The notes under the pieces: generated by a model
Seen by the model: only the letters and a program-made list of their open reading frames with translations
What the model was told of the DNA's origin: nothing
Database searches by the model: none
Part shown: piece by piece, positions 1-8,686 of the stretch
Numbering within the stretch: position 1 is the stretch's first letter
Layout: the number at the start of each line of letters is the position of its first letter
NCBI RefSeq assembly: GCF_016597785.1
Contig: NZ_JAENJG010000001.1
Location: 1,913,392 to 1,977,391 of the forward strand
Origin: Leucobacter sp. L43
GTDB lineage: Bacteria; Actinomycetota; Actinomycetes; Actinomycetales; Microbacteriaceae
Length of the DNA stretch: 64,000 bases
Direction of reading: 5' to 3'
Position numbers and translations under genes: made by a program

Positions 1-116
1 GCTTCGGATGATGCCGCGACGACGAGGTAGTCGCCGAGCGCTCTGGCCCGGCGCAGGAGTCGAATGTGGCCCCAGTGCAGCAGGTCGAACGTGCCATAGG
101 TCAGGATCCGCTTCAT
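1..116 (-). CDS. Cytidylyl-/adenylyltransferase family protein, N-terminal part (cut by window edge)
   Basis: Only the first 38 codons are in the window, and the rest lies to the left of base 1. The product begins [20 protein letters not shown], which contains the HxGH nucleotide-binding motif (HWGH, residues 14-17) of the cytidylyltransferase fold. The spacing from the start and the TYGTFDLLH run are those of glycerol-3-phosphate cytidylyltransferase (TagD) and related sugar-phosphate transferases. Members activate a phosphorylated polyol or sugar with CTP or ATP for teichoic acid or lipid synthesis. The substrate cannot be decided from this fragment. Confidence 0.8.
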   Translation of the reverse strand, partial: MKRILTYGTFDLLHWGHIRLLRRARALGDYLVVAASSE

Positions 117-151
117 CCTCCCAGTGTACGGTTCGCGGCGTCGGCGAGGAC

Positions 152-367
152 TCAGGCGACGAGCACCCAGACCCCCGCGATCGCGGAGGCGATCGCGATG
201 AGCAAAGCGATGCCGATGAGCACGGCGTGCACCGTCAAGAATGTGGTGGCCCGGCCCTGCTCGTCGCGTGCGCGCGGATCCTTCGCGATGCGCGTCCAGA
301 ACCGCGGCCACACCACCACGTTGTAGAAGGCGTTGACGAGCAGCAGGATTCCGGCGAAGACGACCAT
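152..367 (-). CDS. SCO4848-family small membrane protein
   Basis: A 71-residue protein with two hydrophobic helices, roughly residues 1-20 and 46-70, separated by a basic, polar loop that contains [12 protein letters not shown]. This layout matches the actinobacterial SCO4848 family, a conserved integral membrane protein of unknown role. The ATG at 367-365 was chosen because the hydrophobic segment starts right after it. A much longer reading frame exists upstream but would run antisense through the neighbouring transporter gene. No function is assigned. Confidence 0.75.
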   Translation of the reverse strand: MVVFAGILLLVNAFYNVVVWPRFWTRIAKDPRARDEQGRATTFLTVHAVLIGIALLIAIASAIAGVWVLVA

Positions 368-423
368 CTGATCAGTGTAAATGCCCGCGGGCGCCCGTGC
401 ATCGTCGCGCTCGCGGGCAGAAT

Positions 424-1611
424 TCACGCGCTCGGGGGGCGGGAGGCGCGGGCGCTCGCGATCCCGAACCCGAGTTCGCAGAGGGCGACGGCAGCCAGCA
501 TGAGCAGCACCGCCGGCCAGGTCACTCCGGCTTCGACGAGAAGCCCGGGTACGAGCGGACCGGCCGCCGCACCGCCGTACCCGATGCCCTGGCTGACCGC
601 GGAGAAGGCGGCGGTCTGCGCGACGTTCGGGGAGGTGAACACGATGAGCGCGATCGAGAGACCGAATGCGGAGCTCAGCGCGACGCCGAGAATCGCGATG
701 GCCACCGGCATGAGCGCCACCGGTGCGAACCCGAGGCCGACGAGGCCAACGATGGCGAGGAGCGCAGCCGCGACGATCAGGCCGATGCGCCAGCGCGCAC
801 GCGAGGCGAGGCTGGGGGCGATCAGCGATGCGGGGAGGCCGGCGATGCTCATCCACGCGAGGAGGAGGCCCGCTTGAGCCGGATCCGCGCCGCGTGCGAT
901 CGCGATGGTCGGCAGCCAGGCGGTGAGCGAGAAGTAGATCAGAGCCTGGCATCCGAAGAACCCGGTGACCGGCCACAGTCCGCGTGCCGCGAAGATCGAC
1001 TCGCGCGGCTGCGCGGTGACGACCGTTCCAGAGCGCCCGCCGCCGTCGACGCGACGCCCGAACGCGATGGCGAGGGCGCAGGCGATGAGGAGCGGTACCG
1101 CCCATGCTGCGAGCGCCGGGCCGACGTGCTCGCCGAGCGCGTGGAACAGCGGAATGGAGAGTGCGGCACCCGTTGCGGCGCTGACGCCGAAGGAGGTGGT
1201 GTACACCCCGGTCCAGAATCCGCCTCGCGCGGAGAGGGAGTGGCGGATGATCTGAGGGGCCAGGATCCCGAGGAGTGCGATGGACGCTCCGACGGCGACG
1301 GTGCCGATGAACAGGGACGCCGGAACCAGCGGCCGCAGCAGCGTTGCGACGGCGAGCACGGCGAGGAGCAGTGAGATCGCCCGCGTCAGGCCGAGGCGCG
1401 ACACCAGGACCGGTGCGAGGGGCGAGGCGATGCCGAAGAGCAGCACCGGAATCGAGGTCAGCACCGCGATCGCCGTGTGCGACAGCCGGTACGCGTCGCC
1501 GATCTCGCCGAGGAGCGGCGACACGCTGGTGATCGGGTAGCGTACGCTCAGCCCGACGGCGACGACGAGTATTCCTGCTGCGATCCCCTGACTGCGGCTA
1601 GGGCCGCTCAT
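424..1611 (-). CDS. MFS transporter, CynX/NimT-like
   Basis: A 395-residue protein with about 12 hydrophobic segments and the two-halved layout of the major facilitator superfamily. The start of the protein, with a Y-P-I-T-S-V-S-P stretch in helix 1, resembles the CynX/NimT branch, which carries cyanate, nitroimidazoles and other small nitrogenous or aromatic compounds. It is a cytoplasmic-membrane carrier. Its start ATG at 1611 lies inside the last codons of the GntR gene (14-base overlap), so the two are co-transcribed and probably translationally coupled. The position next to two amidohydrolases suggests uptake or export of a nitrogen heterocycle or its breakdown product. That substrate is inferred. 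Confidence 0.8.
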   Translation of the reverse strand: MSGPSRSQGIAAGILVVAVGLSVRYPITSVSPLLGEIGDAYRLSHTAIAVLTSIPVLLFGIASPLAPVLVSRLGLTRAISLLLAVLAVATLLRPLVPASLFIGTVAVGASIALLGILAPQIIRHSLSARGGFWTGVYTTSFGVSAATGAALSIPLFHALGEHVGPALAAWAVPLLIACALAIAFGRRVDGGGRSGTVVTAQPRESIFAARGLWPVTGFFGCQALIYFSLTAWLPTIAIARGADPAQAGLLLAWMSIAGLPASLIAPSLASRARWRIGLIVAAALLAIVGLVGLGFAPVALMPVAIAILGVALSSAFGLSIALIVFTSPNVAQTAAFSAVSQGIGYGGAAAGPLVPGLLVEAGVTWPAVLLMLAAVALCELGFGIASARASRPPSA

Positions 1612-2281
1612 CGAGCAGACGTTCCTGCTGGGCGAGCACGCCGAGCGCGGCGTCGCGCGCCTGTTCGGGATCACCGGCGGCGATCGCCCGAAGCAGGGAC
1701 TCGTGCTGATCCGCGCGATCCGGATCCCCGCCTGCGGCGAGGCACGAGGCATCCGAAACGGATTCGCGCAGGGAAGTGTCGAAGCTCGCGTAGATGTCGA
1801 AGAGCAGCTGATTGCCGGAGGCCGACGCGATGGCGAGGTGGTACGCCACGTCTGCCTCGGTGAAGGCCTCCGAATCGCGCGCCGCGATCGCTGCACGGCG
1901 CTGCTCGAGCAGCTCTGTGAGGCGCGCGAGATCCTCGTCGGTGCGTGAGGTCGCCGCCTCCGACGCTGAGAGGGCGTCGAGGGCGCGGCGCACGCGGATG
2001 ACTTCGCGGCTGTCGGCCGAGTGGAGCGCCCGGCGCAGGGCTACCTGCGTCGGATCGGTCGCGATGACGTAGGTGCCGTCGCCCTGCCGGGTTTCGAGCA
2101 GGCCGAGCTGCACGAGGGCGCGAACCCCCTCCCGCACCGAGGGGCGACTGACGCCGAGCACCACGGTGAGCTCGGCTTCCGAGGGGATGCGGGTGCCGAG
2201 CACCCAGCGCCCCTCGCTGATCTCGCGCTTCAGCTCATCGACCACCGTGTCGACGAGTGAGCGCCGTTGAATATGTCGCAC
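1598..2281 (-). CDS. GntR-family (FadR subfamily) transcriptional regulator
   Basis: A 227-residue protein. Residues about 1-70 form the winged helix of GntR regulators (IPSEAEL, VSRPSVREGVRAL). The rest is an all-helical FCD ligand-binding domain with the metal-ligand style residues of the FadR subfamily (D..YH.A...ASGN). The start is taken as the GTG at 2281. An AGGA lies 5-8 bases upstream, and the longer ATG-started frame would cover the intergenic operator. It is divergent from the hydrolase-ABC operon at 2382 and overlaps the MFS gene downstream. It probably represses both units and is relieved by a pathway intermediate. Confidence 0.88.
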   Translation of the reverse strand: MRHIQRRSLVDTVVDELKREISEGRWVLGTRIPSEAELTVVLGVSRPSVREGVRALVQLGLLETRQGDGTYVIATDPTQVALRRALHSADSREVIRVRRALDALSASEAATSRTDEDLARLTELLEQRRAAIAARDSEAFTEADVAYHLAIASASGNQLLFDIYASFDTSLRESVSDASCLAAGGDPDRADQHESLLRAIAAGDPEQARDAALGVLAQQERLLDERP

Positions 2282-2310
2282 GTCACCATCCTTGCAGATT
2301 CGGGTACTTG

Positions 2311-2323
2311 TATGGTTATCATA
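2311..2323. promoter_or_regulatory. Candidate GntR operator in divergent promoter region
   Basis: The sequence TATGGTTATCATA has matching outer half-sites TATG-N5-CATA. It sits in the 100-base gap between the divergent GntR gene and the amidohydrolase operon, in an AT-rich patch unlike its surroundings. FadR-type regulators bind short palindromes of this size. The link to the adjacent regulator is by position only. Confidence 0.45.
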
Positions 2324-2381
2324 TGTCTTACGTTTAACCGGCGCTATCCCGAACCTGCACGGACGCATGAAAGGCTCTCCA

Positions 2382-3431
2382 ATGACGGCGACCCCCACTC
2401 CGACCCGGCTCCGCACCCCCGGCCTCGTTGATGGCCACGTCCACCCGGACAAATCGTCGTGGGGCGCTCCGTGGATGTCGCGCCGGCCGGCCTCGACGCT
2501 CGCGGAGCTCATCGAGAACGACCGGGCGACGCAGTTCTCGTACGCGCGGAGCGTCGAAGAGCGCGCGCACGCCCTGCTGTCTCACGCGCTCGCCAACGGC
2601 ACGCTCGGCATGCGTGCGCACGTCGATGTCTCCTCCGAGCTCGGCACCGCGAACGTCGAGGGCGTGCGCGCCGCGGCCGAGCGGCTCCCCGGCCTCACGG
2701 TGCAGATCGTCGCGTTCCCCCAATTCGGCCTGGTCACCAACCCCGGCACGCTGGAGGCGATGGCTGCATCGCTCGACACCGGCGCCGATCTCGTCGGAGG
2801 CATCGACCCGGGCGGTATCGAGGGAGATCTGCACGGGCATCTCGATGTCGTGTTCGGTCTGGCCGACCGCGCGGGGCGCGACATCGACATCCACCTGCAC
2901 GACGGCGGTGAAGACGGCCTCGCGCAGATCCGCGAGATCGCCCGCCGGACGACAGCCGCCGGGCGTCACGGTCGCGTGACGATCGGGCACGCCTTCGCGC
3001 TCTGCGACACCGAGCTGCCGAGCCTCGGCGAGACGCTCGATCTCGTCGCAGAAGCCGGTATCTGGATCGCGACCTGCGCACTGGGGCCGGATCCGGTGCC
3101 CGAGCTCGACCGCTTCGAGCGCCACGGCGTTCGACTGGTCGCCGGCTCCGACGGAGTCCGCGATTCGTGGAGCCCCTTCGGCACCGGCAGCATGGTCGAT
3201 CGAGCGCACCTGCTCGCGTATCGCACCGGCGCGATCACCGACGCCGAACTCGAGCGCGCTTTCAGCATCGCGTCCGTCGCGGGCGGGGCCATGCTCGGAC
3301 TCCCCGAGATCGCCGAGTGGACCCCCGAGAGCACCACGTACCTCGAATTCGAGGCTGAGAATCTGGCGCAACTCGTCACCGATCGGCCCGCACCTCAGCG
3401 CGTGGTGCGCGGCGGCGTCTCCGTCGTCTGA
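2382..3431 (+). CDS. Cytosine-deaminase-like amidohydrolase
   Basis: A 349-residue metal-dependent hydrolase of the amidohydrolase superfamily. It has the first metal motif GHVHPDK (H19, H21), a DIHLHD segment (H171, H173), TIGHAF with H203, and AGSDGVRD with D257 followed by PFGTG. The HxH-x-DK start and the SDGVRDxW run resemble cytosine deaminase (CodA) and AtzC-like enzymes that remove amino groups from cyclic amidines. The ATG at 2382 has AAAGG 8 bases upstream, and an in-frame ATG at 2367 is less well placed. It heads the operon with the ABC importer and is divergent from gntR. The exact substrate is unknown; a pyrimidine- or triazine-like ring is plausible. Confidence 0.82.
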   Translation: MTATPTPTRLRTPGLVDGHVHPDKSSWGAPWMSRRPASTLAELIENDRATQFSYARSVEERAHALLSHALANGTLGMRAHVDVSSELGTANVEGVRAAAERLPGLTVQIVAFPQFGLVTNPGTLEAMAASLDTGADLVGGIDPGGIEGDLHGHLDVVFGLADRAGRDIDIHLHDGGEDGLAQIREIARRTTAAGRHGRVTIGHAFALCDTELPSLGETLDLVAEAGIWIATCALGPDPVPELDRFERHGVRLVAGSDGVRDSWSPFGTGSMVDRAHLLAYRTGAITDAELERAFSIASVAGGAMLGLPEIAEWTPESTTYLEFEAENLAQLVTDRPAPQRVVRGGVSVV

Positions 3432-3514
3432 CGCGCCGGCGCGCACCCACTCACACTCGAACCACGCTTACCGCAACACTCATCGCAGCACCTCGCAGGA
3501 ACAAAGGAGTCCCC

Positions 3515-5164
3515 GTGTCCAAACGACCTCTCACGCTGATCGGCGCATTCGCCGTCGCAGCGCTGACCCTCACCGCGTGCGCCGGAGGCGGGGGATCCGC
3601 TTCCGGTGGAGACGGCGCAGGCGCAGCCTTCGACATCGACGCCGCGAACCTCGCGACCACGACGGAGCCGGGCACGGCCCCCGTCGATGAGGTCACGTGG
3701 AACCTCCCGTACGAGCCGCTCTCCCTCGACCCCATGCTCTCGTTCAACTACGCCGAGAACACAGTCGACGCGAATCTCTGCGAGGGCCTGACCCGCATCA
3801 CGCCCGACCTCGACATCGAGAACGCGCTCGCCGAGTCGGTGGAGTCGCCCGACGACACCACCTACGTCTACACGCTGCGCAACGACGTCACCTTCTGGGA
3901 CGGCACGCCGCTCACCGCCGACGACGTGGCCTACTCGCTCGCACGACAGGTCGGGCCCGACTCGGCGACGTACTGGGCCGACTACTTCGCCAACGTCGCA
4001 TCGGTCGAGAAGACGGGCGACCTCGAAGTGACTGTCACGCTGACGCAGCCGGATGCGCTCTTCGAGCAGGGCATGTCGAGCGCTGCCGGTGCGGTCGTCT
4101 CGAAGGCCGCAGCCGAGGCCGCCGGCGAGCAGTTCGGCACCCCCCAGGGGGGCCTGATGTGCACGGGACCCTTCTCGCTCGAGAACTGGGAGCCGGGCAA
4201 GGCCATCACCCTCGCGAAGAATGCGGACTACTGGGACGCCGAACTCGTGCCGAAGGTGGAGCGGCTCACCTTCAGCTTCATCGCAGACGAGTCCACCGCG
4301 GTGAACGCGCTGCGCACCGGCGACGTCGACGGTCAGTTCTTCTACCTGCCCCCGGCCGGGCTGACGCAGCTCGAGGACAGCGATGCGACGATCACGTTCG
4401 GCGAGTCGTACATCTTCTGGTCGCTCCGCGCGATTCAGGAGACCGGAACCTTCTCGAACCCGAAGGTGCGCGAAGCGCTGCTCGCGGCGATCGACACGGA
4501 AGCCATCGCCGACGTCGTGTTCCAGGGCGCGGCCATCCCGTCTCCCGTGCTCACCGGCCCCGCCTACTACTCCGACGACGAGGCGGGCGAGCTCTTCCAG
4601 GAGGCGTACGACAGCTACTCGATCGAACCCGACATCGAGCGGGCCAAGTCGCTCCTCGCTGAAGCGGGCGACATCTCGGCTCCGATCGTGCTCGGCGTGC
4701 AGGGCTCGTCGGCGGTGCACGAGCAGACGGCCAACCTGATCCAGGCCGCAGGTGAGGCGATCGGTCTCACCATCGAGACGAAGGTGATCCCGGTCGAGCA
4801 GTTCGGCAACCTCTACTTCGACGAGACGGCGCGCGAGGGTCTCGACGGCTTCTTCACGACCTACTACGGCAACGTGACGGATCCGCTCGACGTCTACACC
4901 ACCTTCACCCCCGACAGCACGAACAACTTCATCAAGTACGACGGGGCCGCGGAGGAGCTCGCCGAGGCCCGCAGCACGCTCGACCCGGTCGAGCGCGCGA
5001 AGCACACGATCGCCGCGCAGGAGAAGATCACGCGCGACCTGCCGTGGCTGCCCATGGGCGATCTCCCGGTGATCCTCGTGCAGAACGAGGCGATCTCGGG
5101 CGCCACCGCATCATCGGCCTACCTCGGATACCCGTGGGCCGCGACCATCGGGGGCGTGGAGTAA
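3515..5164 (+). CDS. Dipeptide/oligopeptide-type ABC substrate-binding lipoprotein
   Basis: A 549-residue solute-binding protein of the family-5 (SBP_bac_5) type. It begins with a lipoprotein signal (LTLTAC, lipid-anchored Cys22) and a Gly/Ser linker. The family pattern LSLDP and DVTFWDGTPLTADDV follows near residues 70-140. The start is GTG at 3515 with AAAGGAG 5 bases upstream. It is followed after 3 bases by the first permease, so it belongs to the five-gene importer 3515-8686. Family-5 importers carry peptides, but also opines, nickel chelates and other amides. The flanking amidohydrolases make an amide or heterocycle a likely cargo. Confidence 0.9.
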   Translation: MSKRPLTLIGAFAVAALTLTACAGGGGSASGGDGAGAAFDIDAANLATTTEPGTAPVDEVTWNLPYEPLSLDPMLSFNYAENTVDANLCEGLTRITPDLDIENALAESVESPDDTTYVYTLRNDVTFWDGTPLTADDVAYSLARQVGPDSATYWADYFANVASVEKTGDLEVTVTLTQPDALFEQGMSSAAGAVVSKAAAEAAGEQFGTPQGGLMCTGPFSLENWEPGKAITLAKNADYWDAELVPKVERLTFSFIADESTAVNALRTGDVDGQFFYLPPAGLTQLEDSDATITFGESYIFWSLRAIQETGTFSNPKVREALLAAIDTEAIADVVFQGAAIPSPVLTGPAYYSDDEAGELFQEAYDSYSIEPDIERAKSLLAEAGDISAPIVLGVQGSSAVHEQTANLIQAAGEAIGLTIETKVIPVEQFGNLYFDETAREGLDGFFTTYYGNVTDPLDVYTTFTPDSTNNFIKYDGAAEELAEARSTLDPVERAKHTIAAQEKITRDLPWLPMGDLPVILVQNEAISGATASSAYLGYPWAATIGGVE

Positions 5165-5167
5165 CCC

Positions 5168-6118
5168 GTGTCCATTCCCGCATTCCTGCTGAAGCGAACG
5201 GGTGGGCTCCTGCTCGTTCTGCTCGTCACCTCGTTCGTGGTGTTCGGCATGCTCTATCTCGCTCCCGGGAGCCCGCTCAGCTTCGTGCTCGGGCCCCGGG
5301 GCGGCACGGCCGAGCAGATCGCGCGGGTGACCGCGCAGTACCACCTCGACGACCCGTTCTTCGTGCGGTACTTCGCCTGGATCCGCGACATCCTCAGCGG
5401 TGACCTCGGCGACTCGGTCGTGTACCGGCAGCCCGTCTCCGATCTCATCGGCGGCCGCATCGGCACCACGGTGGCGCTCATCGCGCTCGCGACGCTCATC
5501 ATCGCCGTGGTCGGCGTCGGCCTCGGCCTCATCGCCTCGTTGAAGGGCGGCTGGGCCGACCAGGTCATCACGACGCTCTCGACGCTCGGCCTCGCCACGC
5601 CGGCATTCGTCGTCGGTGTCGCACTCATCAGCGTCTTCGCGGTCGGACTGGGGTGGTTCCCGACGAACGGCAGCGGCAGCGGGGGCGTCGATACGCTCTA
5701 CCACCTCGCGCTCCCCGCCATCGCGCTCGCCGTGGCGAGCGCCGCCTACCAGACCCGCATCACGCGGGCCTCAGTGCTCGAGGAGGAGGGGCGCGAGCAC
5801 GTGCAGACCGCGGTCGCCCGCGGACTGCGACCCCGCATCATCATCCAGCGGCACATCCTCCGCAACGCGCTGATCCCGATCACCACGGTGCTCGGCCTGA
5901 CCGTGGCGACCCTGATCGCGGGCGCCGTCGTGATCGAGAACGTCTTCGCGCTCGACGGCCTTGGGTCGCTGCTCGTGCGGGCGATCCTGCAACGCGACTT
6001 CGCCGTCGTGCAGGCCGTCATCCTCGTCCTGGTCGTCGCCTTCGTCGTCATCAACGCCGTCGTCGACTTCCTGTACACGATCATCGATCCGCGCATCCAG
6101 CTGGGGAGCAAGCAATGA
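5168..6118 (+). CDS. ABC transporter permease, DppB type
   Basis: A 316-residue inner-membrane permease with six predicted helices. The N-terminal pattern (LKRTGG, then YLAPGSP) and the binding-protein-dependent transport loop RA...R..R..IIIQRHILRNALIP are typical of the DppB/OppB branch. It pairs with the DppC-type permease downstream to form the channel for the solute-binding protein upstream. The start is GTG at 5168, 3 bases after the previous stop, so expression depends on the polycistronic message. Its stop overlaps the next start in an ATGA arrangement. Confidence 0.9.
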   Translation: MSIPAFLLKRTGGLLLVLLVTSFVVFGMLYLAPGSPLSFVLGPRGGTAEQIARVTAQYHLDDPFFVRYFAWIRDILSGDLGDSVVYRQPVSDLIGGRIGTTVALIALATLIIAVVGVGLGLIASLKGGWADQVITTLSTLGLATPAFVVGVALISVFAVGLGWFPTNGSGSGGVDTLYHLALPAIALAVASAAYQTRITRASVLEEEGREHVQTAVARGLRPRIIIQRHILRNALIPITTVLGLTVATLIAGAVVIENVFALDGLGSLLVRAILQRDFAVVQAVILVLVVAFVVINAVVDFLYTIIDPRIQLGSKQ

Positions 6119-6999
6119 CCGCGCCGCGCACGACACAGATCGCCCTGCGACGATCGCAGACGAACGACCCCGGCCGCCTCGTGCTCGCCGGCCGCAAGCT
6201 TGGCCCGACCGGCATCATCGCGGTCGTCGTGCTCGCGGTGTTCGTCATCGCCGCCGTCTTCGCGCCGTGGCTCGCGCCCTACGATCCCGACTTCCCCGAC
6301 CTCTTCGCCGCGCTCTCCGGGCCGAGTGCCCAGCACCTGCTCGGCGCCGATGCGCTGGGCCGGGATCTCCTGTCGCGCCTGATGTACGGGGCGCGCATCA
6401 CCCTGCTGGGGCCGACGCTCGTGATTCTCATCGCGACCGTCGTCGGCACCGCGCTCGCGTTGATCGCCGCCTGGAATCGGGGCCGGGTCGACACCGTGAT
6501 CTCGTGGGTGCTCGACGTGCTCTTCGCCGTGCCCGGCATCGTGTTCGCGCTGATCGCCGTCGCGATCTTCGGACCCAACCTGCCCACGGTCGTCGTCGGC
6601 CTCTCGATCGGCTACATCCCGTACGTGGCCCGCGTGGTGCGCGGTGCGGCCCTCCGCGAGCGAGGCATGCCGTACGTGCAGGCGGCATGGTTGCAGGGCC
6701 AGTCGGGCGTCGGCATCAGTCTGCGCCAGATCTTCCCCAACGTGCAGCCCATCGTCGTGGCGCAGGCCGTCTCGTCGCTCGGCTTCGCGGTGATCGACCT
6801 CGCGGCCGTCTCCTTCCTCGGTCTCGGGGTGCAGCCGCCGACCGCGGACCTCGGTCTCATGGTGAAGAGCGGCTTCGACTCCCTCCTGCGCGGCCAGGCA
6901 CTCGAAGCTATCGCCGCGGGTCTCGCGATCGTGCTCATCGTGTGGAGCATCACCGTCATCGGCGACCGGCTCGCCTCGAACGCAAGGAGCATCCGATGA
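6115..6999 (+). CDS. ABC transporter permease, DppC type
   Basis: A 294-residue membrane protein. It has a cytoplasmic N-terminal tail of about 35 residues, a first helix, the conserved HLLGADALGRDLLSR segment near residues 75-90, and the EAA-like loop that contacts the ATPases around residues 180-200. These features define the DppC/OppC branch. It starts at the ATG at 6115, overlapping the previous stop by 4 bases, and overlaps the following ATPase gene in the same way. Its role is as second half of the pore of the importer encoded at 3515-8686. Confidence 0.9.
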   Translation: MTAPRTTQIALRRSQTNDPGRLVLAGRKLGPTGIIAVVVLAVFVIAAVFAPWLAPYDPDFPDLFAALSGPSAQHLLGADALGRDLLSRLMYGARITLLGPTLVILIATVVGTALALIAAWNRGRVDTVISWVLDVLFAVPGIVFALIAVAIFGPNLPTVVVGLSIGYIPYVARVVRGAALRERGMPYVQAAWLQGQSGVGISLRQIFPNVQPIVVAQAVSSLGFAVIDLAAVSFLGLGVQPPTADLGLMVKSGFDSLLRGQALEAIAAGLAIVLIVWSITVIGDRLASNARSIR

Positions 7000-7853
7000 G
7001 CGCGCCACTGCTCGAAGTGCACGACCTCCACGCCAGCCTCATCACGAAGTACCGTCGCCTCGACCTGCTGAACGGCGTGAGTTTCACACTCGACCGGGGC
7101 GAGGCGCTCGGCCTCGTCGGCGAGTCGGGATCGGGCAAGTCGCTGACCACCCGCGCGATCACCCGCATGCTCGCCCCCGGATTCCGCACGACGGGGACGG
7201 TGCGCTTCGACGGAGAGTCGGTGCTCGACATGAAGCGAGAGCGACTGCGCGGCTACCGGGCCCGGGACGTCGGCATGATCTTCCAGGATCCCCGCGCCCA
7301 CGTGAACCCCGTGCACACCGTCGGAGACTTCCTCACGGAAGCGCTCGTGCGCGACCGCGGGGTGAAGCTCGACGACGCGAAACGTCGAGCCGTGCAACTG
7401 CTCGACGAGGTGGGCGTGCGGCACGCGGAGCGCCGACTCGCGCAGTACCCGCACGAGCTCTCGGGCGGGCTGCTCCAGCGCGTGATGATCGCGAGCGTGC
7501 TGCTCGCGGAACCGCAGTTGATCCTCGCCGATGAGCCGACGACCGCGCTCGACGTCACCGCGCAATCCGACGTCATGGCGATCCTCGACGAGCAGCGCAA
7601 GGCGCGCGGCCTGTCACTGCTCTTCATCACGCACGATCTCGAACTCGCGAACGCCTGCTGCGACCGACTCGCCGTCATGTACGCCGGGGAGATCGTCGAG
7701 CAGGGTGCGCAGGTCTACGAGGCGCCGCAGCACCCCTACACGGTCGAGCTGCTCGGAGCGCGGCCGAGCATCGCGGAGCGGCTCGATCGGCTGCCCGTGC
7801 TCGAGTACAACCTGGAGATCCACGAAGCACTGAAGGCGAGGGCCGACGCATGA
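6996..7853 (+). CDS. ABC transporter ATP-binding protein, DppD type
   Basis: A 285-residue nucleotide-binding subunit. The Walker A motif GESGSGKS is at residues 42-49. The signature is LSGG followed by LLQRV, where most relatives have a Q or a basic residue after the second G. Walker B is LILADEPTTALD. The C-terminal oligopeptide/dipeptide extension (YEAPQHPYT) is present. It supplies energy on the cytoplasmic side of the importer with the DppF-type partner encoded next. Its 4-base overlaps with both neighbours indicate tight translational coupling. Confidence 0.9.
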   Translation: MSAPLLEVHDLHASLITKYRRLDLLNGVSFTLDRGEALGLVGESGSGKSLTTRAITRMLAPGFRTTGTVRFDGESVLDMKRERLRGYRARDVGMIFQDPRAHVNPVHTVGDFLTEALVRDRGVKLDDAKRRAVQLLDEVGVRHAERRLAQYPHELSGGLLQRVMIASVLLAEPQLILADEPTTALDVTAQSDVMAILDEQRKARGLSLLFITHDLELANACCDRLAVMYAGEIVEQGAQVYEAPQHPYTVELLGARPSIAERLDRLPVLEYNLEIHEALKARADA

Positions 7854-8686
7854 GCGCACCCATCATCACCGTGAGCGACCTGCGCAAGGTGTTCGCCGCC
7901 CCGCGCGGCTCGAAGGGCGAGGACGTGGTCGCCGTCGACGGCGTCTCCTTCGAGCTGCACCCCGATGAGTGCCTCGCGATCGTGGGGGAGTCGGGGTCGG
8001 GAAAGACCACGGTCGCGCGCATGATCGTGGGCCTCGAGACCGTCACCTCCGGCACCGTGACGGTGCTCGGCGCGGATCGCACTGCCGCACCGCGCAGCCT
8101 CGCCGCCCGCCGGGAGCGCGCGCGCGAGGTGCAGTACGTGTTCCAGGACCCGTACTCGTCGCTCAACGGGCGGCAGCGCATCGGCGAGGTCATCATGTCG
8201 AATCTGCGGCTGCACGCGAAGGCGGTCGGGGCGCGGCCGACTGAGGGCACGGTCAAGCAGCGCGCGCAGGGCATTCTCGACTCGGTCGGGCTTCCGCAGC
8301 GCTTCTTCGACCGCCTCCCGCGAGAACTCTCCGGCGGGCAGCGGCAGCGCGTCGCGATCGCGCGTGCGCTCGCCGCAGACCCGAAGGTGATCGTGCTCGA
8401 CGAGGCCGTCGCGGCCCTCGACGTGTCGATCCAGGCGCAGATTCTCAATCTGCTCGCCGACATCAAGGCGGAGCGGCAGGTGAGCTACCTCTTCATCTCG
8501 CACGACCTCGCGGTCGTCAACCAGATCTCCGACCGGATGGTGGTGATGGAGAACGGTGTGATCGTCGACCACGGCGCCACGGCCGAGTTGCTCGCGCACC
8601 CCACGCATCCGTACACCCGGTCGCTGCGCGCGGCGGTTCCGGGGCCGGGGTGGAAGCCGACCCGGCGCGAGAAGCTGGCGTCGTGA
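7850..8686 (+). CDS. ABC transporter ATP-binding protein, DppF type
   Basis: A 278-residue ATPase with Walker A GESGSGKT (residues 46-53), the canonical signature LSGGQRQRV, Walker B VIVLDEAVAALD, and the C-terminal AHPTHPYTR segment of the oligopeptide branch. It completes the heteromeric importer (binding protein, two permeases, two ATPases) encoded at 3515-8686. Walker B reads DEAVAALD rather than the commoner DEPTSALD, a mild variation that leaves the catalytic Glu. Its stop overlaps the GTG start of the downstream amidohydrolase, so importer and hydrolase are one operon. Confidence 0.9.
   Translation: MSAPIITVSDLRKVFAAPRGSKGEDVVAVDGVSFELHPDECLAIVGESGSGKTTVARMIVGLETVTSGTVTVLGADRTAAPRSLAARRERAREVQYVFQDPYSSLNGRQRIGEVIMSNLRLHAKAVGARPTEGTVKQRAQGILDSVGLPQRFFDRLPRELSGGQRQRVAIARALAADPKVIVLDEAVAALDVSIQAQILNLLADIKAERQVSYLFISHDLAVVNQISDRMVVMENGVIVDHGATAELLAHPTHPYTRSLRAAVPGPGWKPTRREKLAS

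Noticed and set aside
3395..5005. Long open frame on the minus strand across the solute-binding protein gene (536 codons)
   Set aside because: It is antisense to a clear family-5 binding protein, has a composition dominated by Arg/Glu/Val typical of GC-rich shadow frames, and shows no family motif.
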